A DNA stretch of 64,000 bases from Paenibacillus segetis (GCF_014639155.1 NZ_BMFT01000001.1:1302001-1366000), one strand, 5' to 3'. Counted from the first letter of the stretch, positions 26,075 to 36,144 are shown. Translations and numbers: made by a program. Notes: a model not told the origin generated them from the letters alone.

Positions 26075-29000
26075 ATGTTTTTGAAACGGATTGAGCTATC
26101 AGGTTTTAAATCTTTTGCTGACAAGACGGAAATGGAATTCGTACGCGGTATTACTGCCGTTGTTGGCCCAAATGGTAGTGGTAAAAGTAACATTTCCGAC
26201 GGTATCCGTTGGGTACTAGGTGAACAGAGTGCAAAATCGCTGCGCGGCGGTAAAATGGAAGATATCATTTTTGCGGGTAGTGATGCACGTAAAGCAGTTA
26301 ACTACGGGGAGGTTTCTCTTACTCTCGATAATACCGATCTAGTGTTGCCACTGGATTTTACAGAAGTAACCGTGACCCGGCGTGTTCACCGTAGTGGGGA
26401 CAGTGAATATCTGATCAATAAGCAATCATGTCGGCTTAAGGATATTACAGAGCTCTTTATGGATACGGGGATTGGTAAGGAAGCCTATTCAATTATTGGA
26501 CAAGGCCGAATTGAGGAGATTCTCAGTACGCGGTCCGAGGATCGTCGGGGGATCTTTGAGGAAGCTTCGGGTATTGTCAAATATAAGAGTCGGAAGCGAG
26601 ATGCTCGCCGTAAACTTGACGAAACAGAACAAAATTTGCTGCGTATTCATGATTTAGTCAGTGAGATGGAAGATCAAATCGGTCCATTAAAGGAACAATC
26701 AGAGAAAGCACTGCGATACAGGGAATTACGCGAGCAGTTGAAAAATAAAGAGATTTCGTTATATGTGCATCAGATCGAGCAAATTCATGAGTCTTGGAGT
26801 CAAGCGAATGATAAGTTAGCTAAGCTACAGGAAGAGCAATTATCATTTTCAACGGTGGTGTCTGCGCATGATGCCAAATTGGAGAATGACCGTTTAGCCT
26901 TACGCCAAGTTGAAGATCAAATAGAGCTTTTACAGGGGCAATTGCTAGAGTATAGTGAAAGCTTTGAGAAAAGTGAAGGACAAGGCGAGGTACTAAAGGA
27001 ACGTGCTAAGAACTTAACTCAGAACCGTGATCAATTACGGCAATCTCTATCCGTGAGTGAAGAGCGTTATTCCCAACGTGATGGCGAACTGAATGTGCTG
27101 GCAGAGAAATTTGCTGAAGCAGAAAGACAGTTGAAAGAGCTGCAAACGGAGCTGTCAGCGGAGGAAGCTAAACTTCTAGGCGTAACAGGCGGTATTAGCC
27201 AAGCGCAAGAGGAAGGACTCAAAGGCCAGCTGCTAGATGTGATGAATCAGATGGCACAAGCACGTAATGAAATTCATTACAACGAACAGCAAAAAGAAGG
27301 CGTTCTACGCCGGATGGCGCGTTCAGAAGAAGAAGGCACCAAATGGCGAGATGAACTGGAGCGACTGAAAGGGAAGAAAACTGAGCTAGAGCAAGTTCTC
27401 GAGGCACTTAGTAAAGAAATTGCCAGCCTTCGTGGTAAGTATATATCTGAAAGCGAACGTTACCAATCGCTGCAAAAGCTTGTAGAAGAGAGTCAGAGTG
27501 GCATCCGTAAGTGGGAGCAGAAGCGAGAAGGCCTTGTATCGCGTCGAGATACGATGAAGGAAATGGAAGATGATTTCGATGGCTTTATTCTAGGTGTCAA
27601 AGAAGTTCTGAAAGCCTCGCGCAAATCGGTTCTCAGTGGTGTTCATGGTGCGGTAGCTGAGCTGATTCGTGTCCCAGAGAAATTGGAATTAGCAGTTGAG
27701 ACGGCGCTTGGTGCAGCGATGCAGCATATCGTCATGGAGAACGAAACGGTGTCGCGGCAAGCGATTGCTTTTCTGAAGCAACGTCAGCTTGGACGGGCTA
27801 CCTTCTTACCTCTTGATGTTATTCGTCCTCGTCAAATTTCTGCTTCTGATAAGAGATTAATGGAGGACGCAGAGGGTTTTGTAGGTATAGGTGCGGACCT
27901 TGTGAATTACGATTCTCGTTATGCTGATATCGTAGGCAGTTTACTCGGCAACGTAGTATTTGCTAGCGATCTGGAACAAGCAAATAAAATGGCCGCGCGT
28001 TGTCAATATCGATTCCGGATTGTAACGCTAGAGGGCGATGTAGTCAACGCGGGCGGTTCGATGACCGGAGGAAGTCAGCATCGGAAGAATAGCAATTTGC
28101 TAGGTCGTAAGCGTCAATTAGATCAGCTTGCCTCTGATATTCGTGAGAGTGACGACATGTTAGACAAGCTACGCAAAAGTTTGATTGATCTGCGTGAGCA
28201 AATGGTTCGCTCTGAGCAAGAACTGGAAAATCTTCGAACTGCTGGTGATCTTAAGCGGACAGAGGAACAGACTCAAGCGGGTGAGCTGAAGCAAGTTGAA
28301 CATGAATGGAGACATGTCTCGGAGCAATTTGAGCTTTACGGCCAAGAGAAGGGGCATTATCTTAAAGAACTAGAAGATCTCGAAAAGGCAAAAGTTGCAG
28401 CAGCTGCTAAGCAGGTTGAACTTGAAAAAGAAGAGCAAAGTATCCATCAATCGATTCAGGCAGCAGAGTTTGCTCGTAAGGCAAATGAATCGGCCAAAGA
28501 AGAGCTTCAGGACCTCTTAACCGGGCTTAAGGTACGTGAGGGTAAGCTTGACCAAGAGTGTCACTCACTTCGTGAGCAACTCCGTCGCTCGGAAGAAGAC
28601 TGTGGAATTCAACAAAGTGAGCTGGAACAGAATCGAAAGATTTTGCAGTCCATTGAAGCTGATTTGAAGCAGAATGAAATTGAGAGCGTCAAACAACGTG
28701 AAGATCTGAACGATTTCAAGATTAAGAAAGAACGCACTAGTGAAAAGCTGGAGATGGAACGTGCCTCACGGATTGTCTTAGTTAAAAAGCTTGAAGAAGG
28801 CGAAAGCGAAACGAAAGAGCAACGTGTTGGATTAAAAGCTGTGGAAGATCAGCTTCGGCAAATTGAAATCCAAGCCAATCGTCTCGATGTGGAGCTGGAT
28901 AACATTCTGCGGAAGCTTAGTGAGGAATACGAACTGAGCTTTGAACTAGCGAAGCAACGGTACACAGTACCGGATGATGTCCCACAAGCCCAAGCTGACG

Positions 29001-29647
29001 TGAAGGAATTGAAGCGTAGCATAACAGCACTTGGCGATGTCAATTTGGGTGCTATTGAGGAATACCAACGTGTATCTGAACGTTACCAATTCCTCAGTGA
29101 GCAAAAAGACGATCTGGTAGAAGCGAAGACGACGCTCTATCAAGTAATTCGAGAAATGGACGAAGAAATGTCTAAACGCTTCAAGGTGACCTTTGATGCG
29201 ATCCGTAAAGAGTTCGGCATTGTATTCTCGAAACTATTTGGCGGAGGAAGCGCAGATCTCATCTTAATCGACCCAGAGAACTTACTGGAGACAGGTATCG
29301 ACATCGTAGCCCAACCTCCAGGTAAGAAGCAGCAGAACTTGCAGCTTCTCTCCGGTGGTGAGCGTGCACTAACCGCAATGGCGTTACTGTTCGCTATCCT
29401 GCAAGTCAAGCCTGTTCCATTCTGTGTTCTCGACGAAGTCGAAGCCGCTCTAGATGAAGCGAACGTTATCCGTTTCGCTCAGTATCTTCGCGAATTCTCA
29501 GAGCAAACGCAGTTTATCGTCGTTACCCATCGTAAAGGAACAATGGAAGAGGCCGACGTCCTCTACGGAGTCACGATGGAAGAGGGTGGCGTCTCCAAAC
29601 TCGTCTCCGTCAAATTGGAAGACGAAGAAACGGTAGAAATTGCCTGA
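26075..29647 (+). CDS. smc: Chromosome segregation protein SMC
   Basis: The 1190-residue condensin ATPase has Walker A GPNGSGKSN near residue 32, a long coiled coil, a hinge at about 500-670 (FDGFILGVKEVLKAS ... GGSMTGGSQHRK), a second coil and the C-terminal signature LSGGERALTAMA with Walker B FCVLDEVEAALDEANV. Full family length. ATG 26075 is chosen because GAGGTGAT lies upstream and MFLKRIELSGFKSFA is the family start. It works with ScpA/ScpB on origin-region DNA. Confidence 0.97.
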   Translation: MFLKRIELSGFKSFADKTEMEFVRGITAVVGPNGSGKSNISDGIRWVLGEQSAKSLRGGKMEDIIFAGSDARKAVNYGEVSLTLDNTDLVLPLDFTEVTVTRRVHRSGDSEYLINKQSCRLKDITELFMDTGIGKEAYSIIGQGRIEEILSTRSEDRRGIFEEASGIVKYKSRKRDARRKLDETEQNLLRIHDLVSEMEDQIGPLKEQSEKALRYRELREQLKNKEISLYVHQIEQIHESWSQANDKLAKLQEEQLSFSTVVSAHDAKLENDRLALRQVEDQIELLQGQLLEYSESFEKSEGQGEVLKERAKNLTQNRDQLRQSLSVSEERYSQRDGELNVLAEKFAEAERQLKELQTELSAEEAKLLGVTGGISQAQEEGLKGQLLDVMNQMAQARNEIHYNEQQKEGVLRRMARSEEEGTKWRDELERLKGKKTELEQVLEALSKEIASLRGKYISESERYQSLQKLVEESQSGIRKWEQKREGLVSRRDTMKEMEDDFDGFILGVKEVLKASRKSVLSGVHGAVAELIRVPEKLELAVETALGAAMQHIVMENETVSRQAIAFLKQRQLGRATFLPLDVIRPRQISASDKRLMEDAEGFVGIGADLVNYDSRYADIVGSLLGNVVFASDLEQANKMAARCQYRFRIVTLEGDVVNAGGSMTGGSQHRKNSNLLGRKRQLDQLASDIRESDDMLDKLRKSLIDLREQMVRSEQELENLRTAGDLKRTEEQTQAGELKQVEHEWRHVSEQFELYGQEKGHYLKELEDLEKAKVAAAAKQVELEKEEQSIHQSIQAAEFARKANESAKEELQDLLTGLKVREGKLDQECHSLREQLRRSEEDCGIQQSELEQNRKILQSIEADLKQNEIESVKQREDLNDFKIKKERTSEKLEMERASRIVLVKKLEEGESETKEQRVGLKAVEDQLRQIEIQANRLDVELDNILRKLSEEYELSFELAKQRYTVPDDVPQAQADVKELKRSITALGDVNLGAIEEYQRVSERYQFLSEQKDDLVEAKTTLYQVIREMDEEMSKRFKVTFDAIRKEFGIVFSKLFGGGSADLILIDPENLLETGIDIVAQPPGKKQQNLQLLSGGERALTAMALLFAILQVKPVPFCVLDEVEAALDEANVIRFAQYLREFSEQTQFIVVTHRKGTMEEADVLYGVTMEEGGVSKLVSVKLEDEETVEIA

Positions 29648-29696
29648 CCCGCTTCAGTCTGTCATAATTAGGATAACCATAGGTAAATGATGATGT

Positions 29697-29743
29697 GCAT
29701 GTGAGTAGCCACATAAATCTATGTAGCTACTTATATGCATGTT
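29697..29743 (+). terminator. Hairpin after smc
   Basis: GCATGTGAGTAGCCACAT pairs with ATGTAGCTACTTATATGC with few mismatches around a 6-base loop. No strong T run follows, so its termination strength is uncertain. Confidence 0.5.
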
Positions 29744-29754
29744 GTTCTCTTAAA

Positions 29755-30150
29755 GAGCGCATCCCCGAATGGGACAGCAGCTCATTGCACGAAGTAGCAA
29801 TGAATTGCACTGAAACCAAGCGCATCCCGAAGGGATAGCGATCACAGTTTTTCGCAAGAAGTTAAGCGTGCCCGTAGGGCGACAAGCGGCTCATAATGCT
29901 GAAGTATCACAGGTGCGCCGAAAGCAGTAGCATTATCCAGTGTGTTTTCCCGGTAGCCCGGGAGAGCCGAAAGTGAGACGTACCCGAAGGGGGAAAAGCG
30001 TTCCTCGCACATAGCCAAAGCGCATCCCCGGAAGGGGACAGCGAGCAGGAGCGCCTCTCAGCCTCCCAAGTTACCTAAGCGGGTATCCAAAGGGCGGCAG
30101 CCCTTGGGGCCCTCCCTTACGACAAGGGAGGGTTTGGGAGGGTTGGGATC
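29755..30150. repeat. Array of short GCGCATCCC-GGGA hairpin repeats between smc and ftsY
   Basis: The 529-base gap between smc and ftsY has no gene. It holds at least five related units of about 22-26 bases with the plan AAGCGC-AYCCC-gNa-GGG-ACAGCG: at 29755, 29819, 29864, 29977 and 30018. Degenerate relatives are at 29945 and 30076, and a GC-rich hairpin (CCTCCCTTACGACAAGGGAGG) at 30109-30132. Each unit is an imperfect palindrome. They resemble REP-like or small dispersed repeats; I cannot name the family. Confidence 0.6.
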
Positions 30151-30176
30151 AACATATATAAGGAGTGAATCTCTAC

Positions 30177-31169
30177 ATGAGTTTCTTTAAGAAACTGAAA
30201 GAAAGTATCGCCTCAAAAACCGAGTCGGTAACAAAACAATTTAAAGATGGATTGGAAAAAAGCCGTAAAGGATTTGTAGAGAAGGTTACAGACCTGATTA
30301 CTCGTCATAAGAAAATAGACGAGGAGTTTTTCGAAGAATTAGAAGAAATTTTGATTGGTGCCGATGTTGGGGTAAACACCGTAATTAATCTTATCGAAGA
30401 CTTGCGCGTAGAAGTGAAACGTCGTCGGATTGAGGATGCTGCGGAACTGCAGCCGATTCTATCTGAGAAATTGACGGAACTACTGCGTAGTGATGAAGAT
30501 AATGACTTGAAACTGAATCCGGACGGAATCACCGTTATTTTATTCGTCGGTGTGAACGGGGTTGGTAAAACAACAACGATCGGTAAATTAGCTCATCATT
30601 ATAAGCAGCAAGGTAAGAAAGTTATTATGGCTGCAGGGGATACCTTCCGTGCTGGAGCGATTGAACAGCTTGAAGTGTGGGGAACACGTGTCGGCGTTGA
30701 TGTTATTAAGCAGCAAGCGGGGTCGGACCCAGCTGCCGTGATGTATGATGCTGTTCAGGCGGCGAAGCAACGGGGTGCAGATATATTGCTGTGTGATACC
30801 GCTGGTCGATTGCAGAACAAGTCAAATCTAATGGAAGAGTTGAACAAGATCTATCGGGTTATTCAGCGAGAGATTCCAGGAGCTCCTCATGAAGTGTTGA
30901 TGGTACTTGATGCAACGACAGGTCAAAATGCGCTTAGTCAGGCTAAAATGTTTGGCGAAAAGAGTGGCGTAACAGGTCTTGTGCTTACCAAACTTGATGG
31001 AACAGCAAAGGGTGGTATCGTTATTGCGATTCGTCAAGAGCTGAGCCTTCCGGTTAAATTTGTGGGTTTAGGTGAAAAAATGGATGATTTACAACCTTTC
31101 GATTCAGAGCAATTCGTACATGGACTTTTTGCTGGTCTGATTCGGGAAGAAGAGGCAGTGGAGGAGTAA
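30177..31169 (+). CDS. ftsY: Signal recognition particle receptor FtsY
   Basis: The 330-residue GTPase is the SRP receptor. It has an N domain, the P-loop GVNGVGKTTTIGKLA, DTFRAGAIEQL, DTAGRLQ and TKLDGTAKGG, ending in the GLGEKMDDLQPFD motif. Only a short basic N-terminus precedes the N domain, as in other Firmicutes. ATG 30177 follows AAGGAGTG; the in-frame TTG-type start 12 bases earlier lies in that site. Confidence 0.96.
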   Translation: MSFFKKLKESIASKTESVTKQFKDGLEKSRKGFVEKVTDLITRHKKIDEEFFEELEEILIGADVGVNTVINLIEDLRVEVKRRRIEDAAELQPILSEKLTELLRSDEDNDLKLNPDGITVILFVGVNGVGKTTTIGKLAHHYKQQGKKVIMAAGDTFRAGAIEQLEVWGTRVGVDVIKQQAGSDPAAVMYDAVQAAKQRGADILLCDTAGRLQNKSNLMEELNKIYRVIQREIPGAPHEVLMVLDATTGQNALSQAKMFGEKSGVTGLVLTKLDGTAKGGIVIAIRQELSLPVKFVGLGEKMDDLQPFDSEQFVHGLFAGLIREEEAVEE

Positions 31170-31205
31170 TTTACGCCCCCATCACTCGATTTAGGAGGTG
31201 AGAGT

Positions 31206-31850
31206 ATGGCAAGTACACATACTTATCCGCGTAGAGAGGAAGTTGCTAACGCAATTACTCACGGAATTGGCGCGTTGCTTAGTTTAGCAGGTCTTGTGCT
31301 GCTGATAGTTTTCTCCAGTCTCAAGGGAACAGCATGGCATGTTGTGACTTTTACTATTTATGGAGTTAGCATGCTGCTATTGTATGCAAGTTCAACATTG
31401 GTCCATAGCTTTAAGGAAGGTAAAGTGAAGGATTTGTTTGAGTTCTTCGATCATTCTTCCATTTACATCTTTATAGCAGGGACGTATACACCATTTATGC
31501 TTGTGGCAATCCGCGGAACACTGGGTTGGAGTCTCTTTGGTACGGTATGGGGGATTGCTTTGTTCGGGGTATTGTTCAAGGCTTTTTTCGTTAAAAAGTT
31601 CTTGTTCATGTCGACGATTTTCTACCTGATTATGGGATGGTTGATCGTGATCGCATGGGGACCCTTAACGGCAGCGGTGCCTTCTACGGGAATTGTATTG
31701 CTCGTAACGGGAGGTATTCTTTATTCCCTAGGTACCATATTTTATGTTTGGCGGGCTTTCCCATATCATCATGCGGTGTGGCATCTGTTCGTTCTGGCGG
31801 GGAGTATTACTCACTTTTTTGCGATCCTACTGTACCTGCTTCCGAACTAG
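31206..31850 (+). CDS. Hemolysin III family (PAQR-type) membrane protein
   Basis: The 214-residue protein has seven membrane segments and the family pattern: YPRREEVANAITHGIGALLS at the N-terminus, FDHSSIYIFIAGTYTPF in the middle and HLFVLAGSITHFFA at the end. The conserved His and Asp residues form the metal site of PAQR/YqfA-like proteins. The substrate in bacteria is unknown; membrane fluidity control is proposed for relatives. AGGAGGTGAGAG precedes the ATG. Confidence 0.92.
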   Translation: MASTHTYPRREEVANAITHGIGALLSLAGLVLLIVFSSLKGTAWHVVTFTIYGVSMLLLYASSTLVHSFKEGKVKDLFEFFDHSSIYIFIAGTYTPFMLVAIRGTLGWSLFGTVWGIALFGVLFKAFFVKKFLFMSTIFYLIMGWLIVIAWGPLTAAVPSTGIVLLVTGGILYSLGTIFYVWRAFPYHHAVWHLFVLAGSITHFFAILLYLLPN

Positions 31851-31895
31851 TTAGGAATAAAAATTTATGTTTGATAGGATGTTAAGGGAATTTAC

Positions 31896-31925
31896 TTGAC
31901 ATCCTACTTTTCTATAGGTTATGAT
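31896..31925 (+). promoter_or_regulatory. SigA promoter of ylxM-ffh operon
   Basis: TTGACA (31896-31901) and TATGAT (31920-31925) are 18 bases apart, 53 bases before ylxM. Confidence 0.75.
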
Positions 31926-31978
31926 AAGTTTCGTTGATGCGCTGTAAAGTGTTTTTCCTTGACGGAGGGAGTGCCCAT

Positions 31979-32332
31979 ATGAGTCAAGAGAATAAGCTTG
32001 AGAAGACTAATCGGGTCAACCTATTGTTTGATTTCTATGAGACGTTGTTGACTGAGAAGCAGCAAACGTTCCTTAAATATTATTTTCATGATGATTTCTC
32101 GCTTGGCGAGATTGCAGGGGAGTTTGAAATTAGCCGGCAGGCCGTGTATGAGCATATCAAACGTGCGGAAGAAATGCTTGAAGCTTACGAAATGAAGCTG
32201 GGGCTGCTTCAGAAACACGAAGAACGATGTGCGTTACTTGCTAAGCTTCAGGAAGTGCTAATGGAAAGCGATATTTCCTCGCTACATAAAGAAACAGCAA
32301 AGGACCTGCTCCAACAGGTGGAGCAATTATAA
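31979..32332 (+). CDS. ylxM: YlxM family helix-turn-helix protein
   Basis: The 117-residue protein has the family helix-turn-helix ([37 protein letters not shown]) related to sigma-70 region 4. YlxM stimulates SRP RNA/Ffh function in streptococci, and the gene is nearly always directly before ffh. ATG 31979 follows GGAGGGAG. It is the first gene of the SRP-ribosome operon. Confidence 0.93.
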   Translation: MSQENKLEKTNRVNLLFDFYETLLTEKQQTFLKYYFHDDFSLGEIAGEFEISRQAVYEHIKRAEEMLEAYEMKLGLLQKHEERCALLAKLQEVLMESDISSLHKETAKDLLQQVEQL

Positions 32333-32387
32333 ATAATATAATCAGGTTATGAGAGTCAATCATTTTATGAACGGAGGTGACGGATAA

Positions 32388-33767
32388 ATGGCATTTGAAG
32401 GACTGACTAGTCGATTGCAAGGTGTATTCAGCAAATTGCGTGGCAAAGGTAAAGTATCGGAAGAAGATGTGAATGCAGCGATGCGGGAAGTACGCCTCGC
32501 GTTACTCGAAGCGGATGTCAACTTTAAAGTAGTCAAGGATTTTATCGCCAAAGTGAAGGAGAAATCCGTTGGCAGCGAGGTGATGGATAGCTTCACACCA
32601 GGCATGGTCATCATCGATATCGTGAATAAAGAGTTGACTGAGCTGATGGGTGGTAGCCAAGCCAAGTTGGCCAGAAACAACCGTCCACCAACCGTAGTGC
32701 TTATGGCGGGGCTTCAAGGGGCAGGTAAGACAACTACTTCGGCTAAACTTGCTAAGTTGCTCCTCAAAGGGAATCACCGTCCGTTGCTTGTGGCAGGCGA
32801 TATTTATCGTCCTGCGGCAATCAAACAATTACAGGTGTTAGGTGAGCAGATTAACGTACCCGTGTTCACTTTACCAGAGGGCAACAGTCCGGTAGAGATT
32901 GCACGACAAGCGCTCCAGCATGCCAAGGATCACGGCAATGATTACTTGCTGATTGATACGGCGGGCCGATTGCATGTTGATGAGGAATTGATGGAGGAAC
33001 TTCGTCAAATTCATGAAGTAACGAAGCCCGATGAGGTTTTGCTCGTAGTGGATGCTATGACGGGTCAAGATGCCGTTAATGTAGCGGAGAGCTTCAACCA
33101 ACAACTAGAATTGACAGGTGTCATCCTGACAAAGCTTGACGGAGATACACGTGGTGGTGCGGCGCTGTCAGTCAAAGCGGTTACCGGCTGCCCAATCAAA
33201 TTTGCGGCGCTTGGTGAGAAGATTGATGCCCTTGAACCATTCCATCCCGAGCGTATGGCTTCCCGAATTCTCGGAATGGGAGATATGCTCTCCTTGATTG
33301 AGAAGGCTCAAGCAGGTATTGATGCTGATAAAGCGAAGGAAATGGAACGGAAAATGCGTAATGCAGAATTTACGTTCGATGATTTCCTGGAGCAGATGGA
33401 TCAAGTGAAGAAACTTGGCCCAATCGATCAGATCATGGATATGATTCCTGGTATGGGTAAGATGAAGCAAATGAAAGACGTTAAGGTTGATGAGAAGCAG
33501 ATGGGCCGGGTAGAGGCGATCGTTCATTCAATGACGAAGCACGAGAAGCAGAACCCTGACCTGATCAATCACAACCGTCGTAAGCGGATTGCTGCAGGAA
33601 GCGGTACAACGCTTGCGGATGTAAATCGTCTAATCAAACAGTTTGATGAAATGCGCCGGATGATGAAGCAGTTCTCTGATATGATGGGACCTAAAGGAAA
33701 AGGCTCCAAAATGATGAAGAAAATGCAAGGTAAAGCTGGCAAAGGGATGAAGTTTCCATTCCGTTAA
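32388..33767 (+). CDS. ffh: Signal recognition particle protein Ffh
   Basis: The 459-residue protein has the N domain, the G domain (GLQGAGKTTTSAKLA, DTAGRLHVDEEL, TKLDGDTRGGAAL) and a Met-rich M domain that ends FSDMMGPKGKGSKMMKKM. It binds SRP RNA and signal sequences and docks to FtsY. GGAGGTGACGG precedes the ATG. Typical length. Confidence 0.97.
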   Translation: MAFEGLTSRLQGVFSKLRGKGKVSEEDVNAAMREVRLALLEADVNFKVVKDFIAKVKEKSVGSEVMDSFTPGMVIIDIVNKELTELMGGSQAKLARNNRPPTVVLMAGLQGAGKTTTSAKLAKLLLKGNHRPLLVAGDIYRPAAIKQLQVLGEQINVPVFTLPEGNSPVEIARQALQHAKDHGNDYLLIDTAGRLHVDEELMEELRQIHEVTKPDEVLLVVDAMTGQDAVNVAESFNQQLELTGVILTKLDGDTRGGAALSVKAVTGCPIKFAALGEKIDALEPFHPERMASRILGMGDMLSLIEKAQAGIDADKAKEMERKMRNAEFTFDDFLEQMDQVKKLGPIDQIMDMIPGMGKMKQMKDVKVDEKQMGRVEAIVHSMTKHEKQNPDLINHNRRKRIAAGSGTTLADVNRLIKQFDEMRRMMKQFSDMMGPKGKGSKMMKKMQGKAGKGMKFPFR

Positions 33768-33820
33768 ATAGCGGATGAAATGATATATAATGTTTTGATT
33801 CTTTGAAGGAGGTGAATTTC

Positions 33821-34093
33821 GTGGCAGTTCGTATTCGTTTGAAACGTATTGGTGCTCATAAAGCTCCTTTCTACCGTATCGTGGTATCGAATTCTCGTTC
33901 CCCGCGTGACGGCCGTTTTATCGAGGAGATTGGTTACTATAACCCGGTTGCACAACCGGCAGTAGTCAACATCGATGAAGAGAAGGCGTTGAAATGGTTG
34001 CAGGATGGTGCGCAAGCATCTGATACCGTTCGCAATCTGCTCAGCAAAGCAGGCGTAATGAAGAAATTTCATGAGCTAAGACAGCAAAAATAA
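33821..34093 (+). CDS. rpsP: 30S ribosomal protein S16
   Basis: The 90-residue protein starts [21 protein letters not shown], the universal S16 beginning. GTG 33821 is preceded by AAGGAGGTGAATTTC, which decides the start; an earlier in-frame TTG would be inside that site. It lies between ffh and khpA as in other Firmicutes. Confidence 0.97.
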   Translation: MAVRIRLKRIGAHKAPFYRIVVSNSRSPRDGRFIEEIGYYNPVAQPAVVNIDEEKALKWLQDGAQASDTVRNLLSKAGVMKKFHELRQQK

Positions 34094-34115
34094 TTGCTGA
34101 TTCGGAGGGTCTCTT

Positions 34116-34346
34116 ATGGAACAATTAGTCGGCGTTATTGCGAAGGCTCTTGTTGATCATCCGGACGATGTCCGTGTGGAAGTAGTGGAGAAAGAACACC
34201 TGATTGTATATGAACTGACCGTCCATCCTGATGATGTGGGAAAAGTGATTGGCAAGCAGGGAAGAATCGCCAAGGCGCTCCGCACGGTTGTAGCATCGGC
34301 AGCCGTAAAGATGGACAAACGGGTTACCGTGGACATCATGTCTTAA
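34116..34346 (+). CDS. khpA: KH-domain RNA-binding protein KhpA
   Basis: The 76-residue protein (YlqC) is a single KH domain with the loop VIGKQGRIAKALRTVV. KhpA pairs with KhpB and binds many small RNAs and mRNAs in Firmicutes. CGGAGGGT precedes the ATG. A strong terminator follows, splitting it from rimM; ylqD, found here in B. subtilis, is absent. Confidence 0.94.
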   Translation: MEQLVGVIAKALVDHPDDVRVEVVEKEHLIVYELTVHPDDVGKVIGKQGRIAKALRTVVASAAVKMDKRVTVDIMS

Positions 34347-34359
34347 AGATATACGAAAG

Positions 34360-34389
34360 AGGGTTAGGACGATATCCTAACCCTTTTTC
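34360..34389 (+). terminator. Terminator between khpA and rimM
   Basis: AGGGTTAGGA and TCCTAACCCT form a perfect 10-bp stem with loop CGATA, followed by TTTTC. It ends the ylxM-ffh-rpsP-khpA transcript. Confidence 0.85.
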
Positions 34390-34518
34390 GTACATGCTGA
34401 GGCGAAGGTTCTAGCTTGGAGAGAATTAAAATCAGCTGATGATGACCGCTGATAAGTGTTATGTAATAGGCCATAATATAAGGTACAACGATTATATCGA
34501 AGATTAGAGGAGGATGTT

Positions 34519-35037
34519 ATGACTGAATCATTGTTGATGGTTGGGAAGATCGTCAATACACACGGAATCCGCGGCGAGCTAAAGGTGTTGTTACATACGG
34601 ATTTTCCAGAAGTACGATTTGCACCCAAAAGTCGCCTCCTAATCGTCCATCCTGAGAATGGAATTCTGACAGAGGTTACCGTAGTTTCGTCTCGACCTAA
34701 CAAGGGAATGTATGTCGTTAAATTTGCGGGTTTTGATAATATTAATGAAGTGGAAAAATATAAAGGAACGGATTTAAAAGTTCCTAAAGAGAAAACAGTT
34801 GAATTACCGGAGAATGAATATTATTTCCACGAAATTATCGGATGCCGTGTCATTAGTGATGAAGACGAGGATTTAGGCGTTATTGAGGAGATTTTACGGC
34901 CTGGGGCTAATGATGTATGGGTAGTTAAAATGCCTTCGGGTAATCAACTGTTGCTTCCAGTAATTGATGATGTCGTGTTAGATGTCGATGTACGGAACCA
35001 ACTCGTTAAGGTCCACCTCATGGAAGGACTGTTATAA
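34519..35037 (+). CDS. rimM: Ribosome maturation factor RimM
   Basis: The 172-residue protein has the N-terminal RimM domain ([16 protein letters not shown]) and the C-terminal PRC-barrel ([32 protein letters not shown]). It binds S19 and helps mature the 30S head. GAGGAGG precedes the ATG. The gap to trmD is two bases. Confidence 0.96.
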   Translation: MTESLLMVGKIVNTHGIRGELKVLLHTDFPEVRFAPKSRLLIVHPENGILTEVTVVSSRPNKGMYVVKFAGFDNINEVEKYKGTDLKVPKEKTVELPENEYYFHEIIGCRVISDEDEDLGVIEEILRPGANDVWVVKMPSGNQLLLPVIDDVVLDVDVRNQLVKVHLMEGLL

Positions 35038-35039
35038 CG

Positions 35040-35831
35040 ATGCGTATGGATGTCTTAACCTTGTTTCCGGAGATGTTTGACGGCGTCTTCAATAGCAGTA
35101 TTCTTGGAAAAGCGCAGGATAAGGGGATTGTATCCTTGAACGCGATCAATTTCCGGGATTTTGCGGGGAATAAGCATAGTAGTGTCGACGACATGCCATA
35201 TGGCGGAGGCGGTGGGATGGTGCTGAAGCCGGAGCCGATTTTTTCCGCTGTGGAGGATGTTCTCTCTCGGAGAACACAAGAGAGGGATAAATCAACAGAA
35301 ACAGAACCCGTTTCACCACCACGTGTCATCCTGATGTGTCCACAAGGTGAGACGTTCACCCAGCGTAAAGCAGAAGAACTTGCCAAGGAAGAGCACATTG
35401 TCTTCATTTGCGGTCATTATGAAGGTTATGATGAACGGATTCGGCAATACCTAGTGACCGATGAATTATCAATTGGTGATTATGTATTGACTGGCGGCGA
35501 GGTGCCAGCGATGGTTGTGATCGACAGTGTTGCAAGACTTCTTCCGGGAGTACTAGGTAATGAGAATAGCGCTGTAAGCGATTCTTTTAGTACCGGGTTA
35601 CTTGAATACCCTCATTACACGCGTCCTGCTGAGTTTCGTGGTTGGAAAGTGCCAGATATATTACTGAGTGGACATCATGCGAACGTCGCTGACTGGAGGC
35701 GCAAAGAAGCGCTACGGCGGACCTGGCAACGTCGACCTGACCTGTTAGATCATGTGGAGCTCTCACCAAAGGATCGAAAGTGGTTAGAACAACTTCAAGC
35801 TGAACGTGAACACGGAGATCCGATAGGTTAA
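35040..35831 (+). CDS. trmD: tRNA (guanine37-N1)-methyltransferase TrmD
   Basis: The 263-residue SPOUT methyltransferase shows the knot motifs [15 protein letters not shown] and [15 protein letters not shown]. It makes m1G37, preventing frameshifting. It is slightly longer than usual because of a polar insert (about residues 82-97, [16 protein letters not shown]). It is coupled to rimM, and a terminator follows. Confidence 0.96.
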   Translation: MRMDVLTLFPEMFDGVFNSSILGKAQDKGIVSLNAINFRDFAGNKHSSVDDMPYGGGGGMVLKPEPIFSAVEDVLSRRTQERDKSTETEPVSPPRVILMCPQGETFTQRKAEELAKEEHIVFICGHYEGYDERIRQYLVTDELSIGDYVLTGGEVPAMVVIDSVARLLPGVLGNENSAVSDSFSTGLLEYPHYTRPAEFRGWKVPDILLSGHHANVADWRRKEALRRTWQRRPDLLDHVELSPKDRKWLEQLQAEREHGDPIG

Positions 35832-35851
35832 AAAGTGTATATTTATGATGT

Positions 35852-35880
35852 AGAGCCGTGTTAAACACGGTTCTTTTTTA
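35852..35880 (+). terminator. Terminator after trmD
   Basis: AGAGCCGTG and CACGGTTCT pair around a 5-base loop, followed by TTTTTATTTTTT. It ends the rimM-trmD transcript. Confidence 0.88.
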
Positions 35881-36009
35881 TTTTTTGGAGATAATAATGA
35901 GTAATAATAACTTTTGTAATGAAAAATATATTCAGAAAGGTGCATATCATCCCCTATTGGTTAATAACTTAAAAGTGATGGGTTAAAGTCGATTAGGAGG
36001 AAAGTGCAA

Positions 36010-36144
36010 ATGGAAAAACTAAAACAACAAGAGCAACAGCAGATAGAAAATGAACATAAGGAAGATTTTAAAATAAAAACGGTAGATGACATTCTAAAAT
36101 TTTACGGCGATCGGAGTATGGTAAACTCTGTTCGATCGAGTTAA
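36010..36144 (+). CDS. Small ORF with strong ribosome binding site, 44 aa
   Basis: ATG 36010 is preceded by TTAGGAGGAAAGTG. The product is charged and Gln-rich (MEKLKQQEQQQIENEHKEDF) with a second part KTVDDILKFYGDRSMVNSV. I do not recognise a family. An inverted CGATCG pair (36106-36111 and 36133-36138) lies around its 3' end. It sits alone between the trmD terminator and the rplS promoter, a place where Bacillus has no gene. Confidence 0.45.
   Translation: MEKLKQQEQQQIENEHKEDFKIKTVDDILKFYGDRSMVNSVRSS

Noticed and set aside
29755..30150. CRISPR array between smc and ftsY
   Set aside because: The units are imperfect palindromes with uneven gaps of 40-110 bases and no cas genes nearby; they do not have constant repeats and spacers.
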